This document shows positions 57,301 through 64,000 of a DNA stretch of 64,000 nucleotides, in pieces; position 1 is the stretch's first letter, and every line of letters starts with the position of its first letter. A program made the position numbers and the translations under genes. Below the pieces are notes generated by a model. That model made no database searches and was not told the DNA's origin. It saw nothing but the letters and a program-made list of their open reading frames with translations. The DNA comes from Pandoraea communis (lineage in GTDB: Bacteria; Pseudomonadota; Gammaproteobacteria; Burkholderiales; Burkholderiaceae), in contig NZ_CABPSJ010000004.1 of the NCBI RefSeq assembly GCF_902459745.1, positions 558,001 to 622,000 on the forward strand. The letters are read 5' to 3'.

Positions 57301-57949
57301 TGATCTCTCCGAGGGGCGCGACAGGCTTGTCGCCGGGGTGATTTCCAGCCTGCGCACGATGATGACCCAGCGCGGCAAGATGCTGATCGTACAACTCGAC
57401 GATGGCACGGGCACGCTCGAAGTGACGATCTTCAACGAGCAGTTCGAGGCGAACAAGCACCTCTTCAAGGAGGACGAACTGCTGATCGTGCAGGGCAATG
57501 CACGGCCCGACAGCTTTACGGGCGGCTTGCGTTTCACCACCGAAAGTCTGATGGACCTCGGCCGTGCGCGTGCGCGCTTCGCTCGCGCACTCAAGCTGTC
57601 GTTCAACGGTAATGCAGACTGGACGCGCCTGCGTGCCACCCTGCAACCGCATTGCACGATGTACCGCGTGGCGGCTACCGCGAGTTCGGGGGGGGGCGGC
57701 TTCAATGGCGGAGGTGGCTTCAACGGTGGCGGTGGAGGGGGCGGAGGCTTCGGTCGCCGTAATGGCAACGGCAATGGCAGCGGCGACGATGACAAGCAAA
57801 GCGGCTTGCCGGTGCACATCGTGTACCGCCGACCGGACGCCGAATGTGAGTCACGCTTGGGCGACGACTGGAAAGTACAGCCGGGCGACGAATTGCTTGG
57901 CGAACTTCGTCAGTGGCTGACACCCGACTCGGTACAGATCATCTATTGA
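54365..57949 (+). CDS. dnaE: DNA polymerase III alpha subunit
   Basis: A 1194-residue replicative polymerase. The PHP domain is at 1-280 (FVHLRLHSEYSIADGIVRLD). The polymerase core follows, with VGPGRGSGAGSLVAYALRIT and PDFDIDFCQDGRDRVIQYVK holding the catalytic Asp pair, and MHAGGVLIAPGKLTDFCPLY. The beta-clamp binding site is QVSLFDLG near 920. The OB domain is at about 985-1085 (LIVQLDDGTGTLEVTIFNEQ). The C-terminal part contains an unusual Gly/Asn-rich insert at about 1108-1145 (GGGFNGGGGGGGGFGRRNGN), absent from the E. coli protein, coded across a G9 run (57688-57696). No ribosome site precedes the ATG. Confidence 0.97.
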   Translation: MSEPRFVHLRLHSEYSIADGIVRLDDVVKAAAKDGQGALALTDLANMFGAIRFYKEARGKGVKPIIGCDAWITNPADRDKPSRLLLLARDKEGYLNLCQLLSKAWLGNQWRGRAEIEPSWLQADGLARGLLALSGAQMGDIGAALAAGNPELALQCAKHWASVFPGGFYIELQRTGQAGMETYVQQAVQLAAKAGLPVVATHPIQFMTADDFTAHEARVCISEGEMLGNARRVRRFTQDQSFRTQDDMLAAFEDVPSALANTVEIAKRCNLTLELGKPKLPLFPTPDGMSLDDYLVHLSKEGLETRLAQLFPDEAERDKQRPDYYKRLDFETGTIIKMGFPGYFLIVADFIQWAKNNGVPVGPGRGSGAGSLVAYALRITDLDPLKYNLLFERFLNPERVSMPDFDIDFCQDGRDRVIQYVKEKYGADAVSQIATFGSMAAKAAVRDVGRVLDLGYNFVDGISKLIPFKPGKHVTIDDALKEEPQLAERFQTEDEVKQLIELAQRVEGLTRNVGMHAGGVLIAPGKLTDFCPLYTQGSGEDASGVVSQYDKDDVEAVGLVKFDFLGLTTLTILNWAERYIKRLHPEMADWSLDQVSLTDPAAFSILKKANTVAVFQLESRGMQGMLKDAQPDRFEDIIALVALYRPGPMDLIPSFCARKHGREKVEYPDPRVEPVLQETYGIMVYQEQVMQMAQIIGGYSLGGADLLRRAMGKKKAEEMAEHREIFAKGAAENGLTREKSDEIFDLMEKFAGYGFNKSHAAAYALLAYYTAWLKAHHPAEFMAANMSLAMDDTDKVKILYEDCLSSVNGLGVLPPDVNVSAYRFEPADSKTVRYGLGAIKGSGQSAIEEILRAREGKPFTDLFDFCARIDRRVVNRRTIEALIRAGAFDSIHENRAQLMASVPMAMEAAEQASAAANQVSLFDLGDESLQAPLELADEPAWTDKRKLQEEKQALGFYLSGHMFDSYSDEVRRFVRTRIRDLSEGRDRLVAGVISSLRTMMTQRGKMLIVQLDDGTGTLEVTIFNEQFEANKHLFKEDELLIVQGNARPDSFTGGLRFTTESLMDLGRARARFARALKLSFNGNADWTRLRATLQPHCTMYRVAATASSGGGGFNGGGGFNGGGGGGGGFGRRNGNGNGSGDDDKQSGLPVHIVYRRPDAECESRLGDDWKVQPGDELLGELRQWLTPDSVQIIY
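57688..57696. repeat. G9 homopolymer inside dnaE
   Basis: Nine consecutive G open the Gly-rich insert of DnaE. A one-base slip would replace the last 85 or so residues of an essential protein, so it should be under strong selection or kept stable by repair. Confidence 0.9.
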
Positions 57950-58025
57950 TAGCGAGCGAAGTGGCCCGGCGTCGCATGACACCGCCCCGATGCTGTCTGC
58001 TATTCGGTACAACAAGGAAACCCGG

Positions 58026-58877
58026 ATGTTCTCCATCATCGTTCCGACGTGGAACAACCTCGCGTTGCTGCAGCTATGCGTGCGCAGCATTCGCCAGAAT
58101 TCGCGCCATCAGCATCAGATCATCGTCCACGTGAACGATGGGTCGGACGGCTCGCTCGAGTGGGTGCGGGCCGAGGGGATCGAGCATACGGCGTCGCCGG
58201 ACAATATCGGTATCTGCTACGCCGTGAATCAGGCGGCGGCGCTCGCACGCGAGAAGTACATCGTCTATCTGAACGACGACATGTACTGTTGCCCCGGTTG
58301 GGACAGTGCGCTGATAGCGCGCGCCGAAGCCATGCCCGACAAGGCTTTCATGCTCTCGGGCACCATGATCGAGCCGGTCGACACCCACAATCCGTGTGTG
58401 CTCGTGCACGATTTCGGTCGTGACGTCGATACCTTCGACGAAGCGGGGTTACTTGCTGCGGTGCCGGCCTACGCCAAGCCGGACTGGTTGGGCGCTACCT
58501 GGCCGCCGACGCTCGTGCATCGCGATTGGTGGTTCCTCGTCGGTGGTTACAGCACTGAGCTGAGCCCCGGCATGAGCAGCGACAACGATTTCTCGATGAA
58601 GATGTGGGCCGCAGGGGCACGCCGATTTGTTGGCGTAGGCGCGAGCCTTGTCTACCACTTCCAGTGCAAGAGCACAGGCAAGGTCGTGAAGAACGACGGC
58701 CGCACGCAATTCCTGCGCAAGTGGGGCATGACGCAGTCCATCTTTGACCGCTACTACCTGCGTCGCGGCAAGCCGGTGCCGGCAGGCAGCGATGGACGCC
58801 TGCCCGAGCCCGTCGATGACGGCAAGCTGCGTTGGGAGCTGTTCCGATCGCGCGTGAAGCGCGCGCTCGCGAAGTAA
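58026..58877 (+). CDS. Family 2 glycosyltransferase
   Basis: A 283-residue GT-A enzyme. FSIIVPTWNNLALLQLCVRS at the start and HVNDGSDGSLEWVRAEGIEH form the nucleotide-sugar site. YIVYLNDDMYCCPGWDSALI holds the metal-binding D-D motif. The acceptor part includes WLGATWPPTLVHRDWWFLVG. The ATG at 58026 follows AAGGAA by seven bases. It has no membrane helix. The acceptor is unknown; neighbours that build lipopolysaccharide (the WaaE-like gene, msbA) suggest an envelope glycan. Confidence 0.9.
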   Translation: MFSIIVPTWNNLALLQLCVRSIRQNSRHQHQIIVHVNDGSDGSLEWVRAEGIEHTASPDNIGICYAVNQAAALAREKYIVYLNDDMYCCPGWDSALIARAEAMPDKAFMLSGTMIEPVDTHNPCVLVHDFGRDVDTFDEAGLLAAVPAYAKPDWLGATWPPTLVHRDWWFLVGGYSTELSPGMSSDNDFSMKMWAAGARRFVGVGASLVYHFQCKSTGKVVKNDGRTQFLRKWGMTQSIFDRYYLRRGKPVPAGSDGRLPEPVDDGKLRWELFRSRVKRALAK

Positions 58878-58894
58878 CGTCGAAAGTCGACGTC

Positions 58895-58930
58895 GAAAAA
58901 AACGGACGCCATGTGCGTCCGTTTTGTTTG
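58895..58930. terminator. Terminator between two glycosyltransferase genes
   Basis: ACGGACGC (58902-58909) and GCGTCCGT (58915-58922) form a perfect 8-bp stem, with TTTTGTTT after it and a run of A before it. It can end transcripts from both convergent glycosyltransferase genes. Confidence 0.88.
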
Positions 58931-58957
58931 AAGGGCGTTGCGGCGGTGCTGCCAGCG

Positions 58958-59740
58958 TCAGACGTCTCCGCGCAGCAGCAGGGCGTACTTGAGGAACGCG
59001 CTGCGCGCATTCATTCGCGCAATCGCGGCGCCGGTGGCGCCATCGAGAAACCCACGGCGCAACACGTAGGTACGCACGAACGCCCATCCGCCATTGATCC
59101 ATGGCTTGAGCGCAGAGACTCGCTTGCCGCGCAACGCCATCTCTTTCGCGCCCGCGCGTGCATAGCGTTGCACCTTGTCCTCGACCTGACGGGCTTCGGT
59201 ATAGCTGTAGTGCAGCAGATGATGGGCAAGTGTGCCGATCTCGCCGTCGACAATCACGCGCTCGTGCACGAGATTGTCTGAGAAGCGGCCGGCCTCGCGC
59301 CGAAACAGCCGCACCACGTAGTCGGGGTACCAGCCGCAGTGCCGCACCCAGTGCCCGAGGAATTGCGACAGGCGAGGCATGCGATACCCCGTGTGAGTGC
59401 CTTGTCCAATCGCCGTCGCAATGTCGGCGGCCAACTCGGGCGTGATGCGCTCATCGGCATCGAGCGAAAGCACCCACGGCTGGGTGGCGTGCGACAAGGC
59501 ACGATTCTTTTGCGGACCGAAGCCGGGCCAATCGGGCGTGACGTGGACTTCGGCACCTGCGGCGCGCGCGATGTCTGCGGTGCCATCCGTGCTGGCGTTA
59601 TCGACCACGACGATCTGGGAGGCTAACGACTGCACCGACGCGATGCACTCGGCGATGTTGTGGCGCTCGTTGCGTGTGAGGATCGTCACCGTGAGGGGCA
59701 GACGCGGCAACGAGGAGGCGAGCGGTGTAGCTTCGATCAT
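58958..59740 (-). CDS. Family 2 glycosyltransferase, WaaE/KdtX-like
   Basis: A 260-residue enzyme like those adding a glucose or heptose to the lipopolysaccharide inner core. LTVTILTRNERHNIAECIAS is the start of the fold. IVVVDNASTDGTADIARAAG binds the nucleotide. WVLSLDADERITPELAADIA has the D-x-D-E metal site of the WaaE group. Then come RMPRLSQFLGHWVRHCGWYP and HERVIVDGEIGTLAHHLLHY, which are also typical. The ATG at 59740 has no strong ribosome site. A role in lipopolysaccharide core assembly is likely, and the msbA neighbour fits, but the exact sugar is unknown. Confidence 0.9.
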   Translation of the reverse strand: MIEATPLASSLPRLPLTVTILTRNERHNIAECIASVQSLASQIVVVDNASTDGTADIARAAGAEVHVTPDWPGFGPQKNRALSHATQPWVLSLDADERITPELAADIATAIGQGTHTGYRMPRLSQFLGHWVRHCGWYPDYVVRLFRREAGRFSDNLVHERVIVDGEIGTLAHHLLHYSYTEARQVEDKVQRYARAGAKEMALRGKRVSALKPWINGGWAFVRTYVLRRGFLDGATGAAIARMNARSAFLKYALLLRGDV

Positions 59741-59802
59741 GAGCGTTCACGAAATGGCGGCATCGGACCCGCAGGTCGTGGGAGTCGTCTCGCGTCGTTG
59801 AC

Positions 59803-61611
59803 TCAGGCGTTGAGCAACTCGACGAGCGCTTCGCCGTAGCGTTCGATCTTGGCTTCACCGAGTCCGGTGATGTCGACGAGACCTTCGCGACGGCGCGGGC
59901 GGCGTTGGGCAAGCTCACGCAGCGTCCGGTCGTGCAGGATAACGTATGCGGGCACCTGCTGCGTCTTGGCCATGTCCTGCCGCCAAGCGCGCAGCTTGTC
60001 GAACAGTTGCTGATCGGCGGGGTCCAGTTCGATGGCCGGCGACGACGCGTAGCCGGCAAAGCGGCTCTTCTTGCCGACGACGGGACGCTGGCGCCGCAGC
60101 GAGAGCGTGGTTTCCCCCTTGAGCACCGGGCGTGCGGCGGCGTTCAGCGTCAGTGCACCGTACTGGCTGCTGTCGGGCTCGATGATGCCGTGAGCGATCA
60201 ACTGACGGAACACGGCGCGCCAGCCCTGATCGTCGAGTTCGCCGCCGACACCGAACGTCGGCAGGGCTTCGTGCCCGAATTGTCGAATCTTGTCGGTGCT
60301 GCGCCCGCGCAGCAGATCGACCAGATGCCCGGCACCAAAGCGCTGACCCGTGCGCAGAATGGCTGAGAGCGCCTTCTGGGCGGCGATGGTGCCGTCGAAG
60401 ACTTCCGGCGGATTCAGGCAGACGTCGCAATTGCCACAAGGCTCGCTCGTCTCGCCGAAATACGACAGCAACACGGTACGGCGGCAGCGCGGCGCCTCGC
60501 AATAACCGAGCAGGGCGTCGAGCTTCTGGCGTTCGATGCGCTTTTGCAGTTCCGGAGCGTTCGACTCGTCGATGCGGCTGCGATGCACTACGACGTCGTT
60601 CAGCCCGTAGGTCATCCAGGCTTCTGCGGGTTCACCGTCACGCCCGGCACGCCCCGTCTCCTGGTAATAGGCTTCGAGGCTCTTGGGCAGATCCAGGTGC
60701 GCGACGAAACGCACATCCGGCTTGTCGATGCCCATGCCGAAAGCCACGGTTGCCGACATGACCAGCCCTTCCTCACGCAGAAACCGCTGCTGGTGCGTGC
60801 GACGCACCTCAGCATCGAGCCCGGCGTGATAGGGCAGGGCCGGAATACCTTGCGTTTCGAGCCACGCAGCGGTTTCTTCCACTTTTTTGCGCGACAGGCA
60901 ATAGACGATACCGGCCTCGCCGCGATGCCGTGCGAGAAAGGCCAGCAACTGTTTGCGGGGATTGTCGCGGTCGACGATCTCGTAACGAATGTTCGGCCGG
61001 TCGAAGCTCGAGACGAACAAGCGCGCTTCGGTCAGGCCGAGGCGCGTCTGGATCTCGTCGCGTGTCGCGTTGTCCGCCGTGGCGGTCAGCGCGATGCGCG
61101 GCACGCGCGGATAGCGTTCGTGCAGCGCCGAGAGCTGAATGTATTCGGGACGGAAGTCATGCCCCCATTGAGAAACGCAATGCGCTTCGTCAATGGCGAA
61201 CAGCGCCAGTTGTCCGCGTTCGTCGAGCCGGTCGAGCAGATCGAGAAACCGCTCCGTCAGCAGGCGCTCGGGCGCGACGTAGAGCAGATCGAGTTCACCA
61301 CGCGCAGCGCGGCGCTCGGTATCGAGTGCTTCATCGAAACTGAGACTGGAATTCAGATAGGCGGCACGCACCCCCGCTTGCAGCAAGGCGTCGACCTGAT
61401 CCTGCATGAGCGCGATGAGCGGCGAGACGACAATGCCGATGCCGTCGCGCAGTAGCGCCGGGATCTGATAACAAAGAGATTTGCCACCGCCGGTCGGCAT
61501 CAGGACGAGCGCATCGCCCCCGTCGGCCACATGGTCGACGATGGCGGCTTGATCGCCGCGGAATGCGTTATAGCCGAATACGGTACGGAGGACTTCGAGT
61601 GCGCTTGCCAT
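59803..61611 (-). CDS. recQ: ATP-dependent DNA helicase RecQ
   Basis: A 602-residue 3'-5' helicase. The N-terminal motif 0 is [20 protein letters not shown]. Walker A is [20 protein letters not shown] and motif [22 protein letters not shown]. Motif VI is [20 protein letters not shown]. The RQC zinc site has [20 protein letters not shown] and then CGNCDVC. A HRDC domain closes the C-terminus ([40 protein letters not shown]). It is divergent from msbA. The ATG 61611 is the first to give the standard RecQ N-terminus; no ribosome site is visible. Confidence 0.96.
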   Translation of the reverse strand: MASALEVLRTVFGYNAFRGDQAAIVDHVADGGDALVLMPTGGGKSLCYQIPALLRDGIGIVVSPLIALMQDQVDALLQAGVRAAYLNSSLSFDEALDTERRAARGELDLLYVAPERLLTERFLDLLDRLDERGQLALFAIDEAHCVSQWGHDFRPEYIQLSALHERYPRVPRIALTATADNATRDEIQTRLGLTEARLFVSSFDRPNIRYEIVDRDNPRKQLLAFLARHRGEAGIVYCLSRKKVEETAAWLETQGIPALPYHAGLDAEVRRTHQQRFLREEGLVMSATVAFGMGIDKPDVRFVAHLDLPKSLEAYYQETGRAGRDGEPAEAWMTYGLNDVVVHRSRIDESNAPELQKRIERQKLDALLGYCEAPRCRRTVLLSYFGETSEPCGNCDVCLNPPEVFDGTIAAQKALSAILRTGQRFGAGHLVDLLRGRSTDKIRQFGHEALPTFGVGGELDDQGWRAVFRQLIAHGIIEPDSSQYGALTLNAAARPVLKGETTLSLRRQRPVVGKKSRFAGYASSPAIELDPADQQLFDKLRAWRQDMAKTQQVPAYVILHDRTLRELAQRRPRRREGLVDITGLGEAKIERYGEALVELLNA

Positions 61612-61734
61612 GGGCGGGAGTATACCGGTTCCACCCGGGCTTCGGCGTGCCGGACGCCCGGATTGCGGGCATCGTGGCGAATTTTGAGGCGGCGTCCGAG
61701 TCCGCTCAGGACGTGTCCCGGCGAGACTGGCCGG

Positions 61735-61745
61735 TACGATAGAAT
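61735..61745 (+). promoter_or_regulatory. -10 region of msbA
   Basis: Two overlapping -10-like boxes, TACGAT (61735-61740) and TAGAAT (61740-61745), lie about 30-40 bases before the msbA ATG. A short GCGG-TTTTT-CCGC hairpin (61747-61759) follows in the leader. Confidence 0.4.
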
Positions 61746-61773
61746 AGCGGTTTTTCCGCCGTCCCCAACCTAC

Positions 61774-63522
61774 ATGAGCGCACCCCACAAGCCTACCGGA
61801 CCGATTTTGCGGCGTCTGCTGGGCTATCTCCAGCCGTATTGGCATATGGGCCTGCTAGCCGTTCTCGCGATGGCGCTCGTAGCCGGGACGGAAGCGGCGA
61901 TTCCGGCGGTCCTCAAGCCGGTGCTCGACAAGGGCTTCTCGGGGGGCGATCCGTGGACGCTTTGGTACGTACCCGCTGCCGTGATCGGTCTGGCCGTCAT
62001 CCGCGGGCTGGCGCAGTATTCGGCTAACTACATGCTCTCGTGGGTGTCGAACCGCGTGCTGCTCGATCTGCGCGTGCGAATGTTCGAGCGTTTGCTGCAT
62101 GCGCCGGCTGCCTTTTACCAGCGCGAGACGACCAGCACGCTCATCAACGCCCTCGTCTACGAAGTCAATCAGGTGCTCGGCGTGCTCACCACGGTGCTCA
62201 TCACGCTCGTGCGCGATTCGCTGACCGTTGTCGGCCTGCTGGGCTATTTGTTCTACCTGAATTGGCGCCTCACGCTCGTCGTGGCGGTGATTCTGCCGTT
62301 CATCGGCTGGCTCGTCGGCAAGATCAATCGGCGTCTGCGCCGCCTGAACCGCGAGCAGCAGACGCTGACCAACGCGCTGTCGTACGTGGTCGAGGAAGCC
62401 GTGGGCGGCTACAAGGTGGTGAAGATCCACAACGGCGAAGCGTATGAAAAGTCGCGCTTCGACAAGATGACCAGCACGCTGCGCGGCTACGCCATGCGGG
62501 TGACCGTCTCGGGTGGCCTGGCGCAGCCGGTCACGCAGGCTCTGGCCTCTCTGGCACTGGCCATTGTCATCACGGTGGCGATGATCGAGTCGTCCTCGGG
62601 CGAGATGACCGTCGGCGGCTTCACGGCATTCGTCACGGCATTGTTGCTCGTCGTCTCCCCGCTCAAGCATCTGATGGACGTCAATCAGCCGTTGCAGCGC
62701 GGCGTGACGGCTGCCGAGCTGATTTTCGAAGTCATGGACGTCGAAGTCGAGCCGCTTGGCGGCGAGCGCAGGCTCGAGCGCGCCAAGGGACGCGTGACGT
62801 TCGATCAGGTGAGCTTCAATTACGGCGCCAGCGAGCGTCCGACACTCGACCGGATCTCGCTCGATGTCGCGCCCGGCGAGATGGTGGCGCTGGTGGGGCC
62901 GTCCGGCAGCGGCAAGACGACGCTGGTCAATCTGGTGCCGCGGTTCTTCGACCCGACCGGCGGGCGGATTCTGCTCGACGATATTGCGTTGACCGACCTG
63001 CGACTGGCCGATTTGCGTCGCCAGATCGCGTTCGTGAGTCAGGACGTCGTGCTCTTCAACGACACCGTTGCGGCGAACGTGGCCTACGGTCAGGAGATCG
63101 ATGCCGAACGCGTGCAGGCGGCATTGCGCGCGGCCAATCTGGCCGAAGCGGTGGCGGCCATGCCCGAGGGTGTCGAAACGCTGGTGGGCGACAACGGCAT
63201 GCGCCTGTCGGGCGGTCAGCGTCAGCGTCTGGCCATCGCGCGGGCGATCTACAAAGACGCGCCGATCCTGATTCTCGACGAAGCGACATCGGCACTCGAT
63301 TCGGAGTCGGAGCGTTATGTGCAGGCTGCGCTGGAAGTGTTGATGGAGGGGCGTACCACGCTGGTGATCGCGCACCGCCTCTCGACCATCGAGCGCGCGG
63401 ATCGCATTGTCGTGCTCGAGCACGGCCGTATCGTGGAGCAGGGCTCGCACCAGGCACTGGTGGCGCATAATGGCCTTTACGCGCATCTGCACCGCATTCA
63501 ATACACGCAGCAGGAAGCCTGA
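61774..63522 (+). CDS. msbA: Lipid A export ABC transporter MsbA
   Basis: A 582-residue half-transporter that flips lipid A-core across the inner membrane using ATP and works as a dimer. Six membrane helices fill about residues 15-310. The nucleotide-binding domain follows: Walker [22 protein letters not shown]-loop [20 protein letters not shown], signature [20 protein letters not shown], Walker [21 protein letters not shown] and the switch His in [10 protein letters not shown]. The ATG at 61774 starts with [20 protein letters not shown]. No lpxK lies directly downstream. Confidence 0.94.
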   Translation: MSAPHKPTGPILRRLLGYLQPYWHMGLLAVLAMALVAGTEAAIPAVLKPVLDKGFSGGDPWTLWYVPAAVIGLAVIRGLAQYSANYMLSWVSNRVLLDLRVRMFERLLHAPAAFYQRETTSTLINALVYEVNQVLGVLTTVLITLVRDSLTVVGLLGYLFYLNWRLTLVVAVILPFIGWLVGKINRRLRRLNREQQTLTNALSYVVEEAVGGYKVVKIHNGEAYEKSRFDKMTSTLRGYAMRVTVSGGLAQPVTQALASLALAIVITVAMIESSSGEMTVGGFTAFVTALLLVVSPLKHLMDVNQPLQRGVTAAELIFEVMDVEVEPLGGERRLERAKGRVTFDQVSFNYGASERPTLDRISLDVAPGEMVALVGPSGSGKTTLVNLVPRFFDPTGGRILLDDIALTDLRLADLRRQIAFVSQDVVLFNDTVAANVAYGQEIDAERVQAALRAANLAEAVAAMPEGVETLVGDNGMRLSGGQRQRLAIARAIYKDAPILILDEATSALDSESERYVQAALEVLMEGRTTLVIAHRLSTIERADRIVVLEHGRIVEQGSHQALVAHNGLYAHLHRIQYTQQEA

Positions 63523-63587
63523 CGTCGCGTCGCATTGCGAACGTCGGACCTTATTCGCCCTTATTCGCCCGATTTGAGGAGATCACG

Positions 63588-64000
63588 ATGAGCCAGCCGC
63601 CGATCAGTCGTTTCCCTGTGCCCGATCTCGCCGCGCTGCCGGCCGATATCCGGGCGCGTATCGACGAAGTGCAGGAAAAGGCGGGCTTCATCCCGAACGT
63701 GTTCCTCACATTGGCGCATCGCCCCGACGAGTTTCGCGCGTTTTTCGCCTATCACGATGCGCTGATGCTCAAAGACGGCAATCTGAGCAAAGGCGAACGC
63801 GAAATGATCGTGGTCGCCACGAGCGCCGTGAATCAGTGTCTTTACTGCGTGGTCGCCCATGGTGCGCTGGTGCGCATCTATGAAAAGCAGCCGCTGCTGG
63901 CCGATCAGGTGGCCGTCAACTATCTCAAGGCGGACCTCACGCCGCGTCAGAAAGCGATTCTCGCGTTCGCGATGAAGGTTTGCGAGCGCTCCCACGAGGT
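63588..64000 (+). CDS. AhpD-like peroxidase-related protein (runs off window)
   Basis: The first 137 or so residues of a carboxymuconolactone decarboxylase-like protein of the uncharacterised peroxidase-related group. ISRFPVPDLAALPADIRARI and KAGFIPNVFLTLAHRPDEFR are typical of the N-terminus. ATSAVNQCLYCVVAHGALVR has the C-x-x-C-x3-H redox centre. LTPRQKAILAFAMKVCERSH is the second repeat. GAGGAGA lies before the ATG. The 65-bp gap after msbA contains the 10-bp unit TTATTCGCCC twice in tandem (63551-63570). It is distinct from the AhpD-like protein at 38600. Confidence 0.9.
   Translation, partial: MSQPPISRFPVPDLAALPADIRARIDEVQEKAGFIPNVFLTLAHRPDEFRAFFAYHDALMLKDGNLSKGEREMIVVATSAVNQCLYCVVAHGALVRIYEKQPLLADQVAVNYLKADLTPRQKAILAFAMKVCERSHE

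Noticed and set aside
54368-57817. 1149-codon open frame opposite dnaE
   Set aside because: Same reason: antisense to a conserved polymerase gene, composition dominated by Arg, His and Leu, no domain.
63551-63570. Tandem 10-bp repeat TTATTCGCCC as a possible attachment site
   Set aside because: Only two copies, in a short gap, with no integrase, tRNA or composition change nearby; most likely a chance duplication.

Overview
The window is high-GC Gram-negative chromosome from a member of the Burkholderiaceae. I favour Pandoraea. The reasons are an OXA class D beta-lactamase of the chromosomal Pandoraea type (41031-41888), a short Burkholderia-type H-NS protein ending in a TWSGRGRAPKW motif (1877-2167), and an otherwise betaproteobacterial core gene set (recCBD, thiC, rhlE, dnaE, trhO, recQ, msbA). 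The genus is an inference; the order is well supported. No tRNA, rRNA, CRISPR array, prophage or intact insertion sequence was seen.

Layout. 1-2410: the end of a DHA2 drug exporter, a RimJ/RimL-type acetyltransferase, an AT-rich 0.9 kb gap and an H-NS gene with a strong terminator. 2498-14652: an EnvZ/OmpR-type two-component pair, divergent from a complete tripartite RND efflux operon (mdtA-mdtB-mdtC plus an OprM/NodT outer-membrane channel). 14653-18642: a lower-GC patch with an AlgI/AlgJ-like polysaccharide O-acetylation pair, gene debris and a flavin reductase. 19027-21918: an orphan RcsB-like regulator convergent with a YccS-type FUSC membrane protein. 22174-31579: recC-recB-recD in one translationally coupled operon, overlapping tail to tail with a CorC-family membrane protein. 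33358-34440: an orphan protein of unknown function. 34593-39055: thiC behind a TPP riboswitch, and a MocR regulator divergent from an AhpD-like gene. 39126-45543: an unknown 556-residue protein, the OXA beta-lactamase, wrbA, a small membrane protein, and a LysR regulator divergent from a BASS transporter. 45812-47381: rhlE with a long leader and a perfect terminator. 47578-52177: a LysR-controlled redox/detoxification cassette (FrnE-like DsbA, FAD monooxygenase, decayed MFS gene, GNAT, UBP zinc finger, ABM-type membrane protein). 52310-64000: the tRNA wobble-modification pair trhO-gluQRS, dnaE, two family 2 glycosyltransferases, recQ, msbA and a partial AhpD-like gene.

The strongest functional groupings are efflux with its two-component system, double-strand-break repair (recCBD, with recQ further on), and envelope glycan work (AlgI/J-like, the WaaE-like glycosyltransferase, msbA). 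No clearly new defence system was found. The items most worth following are the 47.6-52.2 kb cassette, the unknown proteins at 33358 and 39126, poly-G tracts inside recD and dnaE, and a probably leaderless dnaE.
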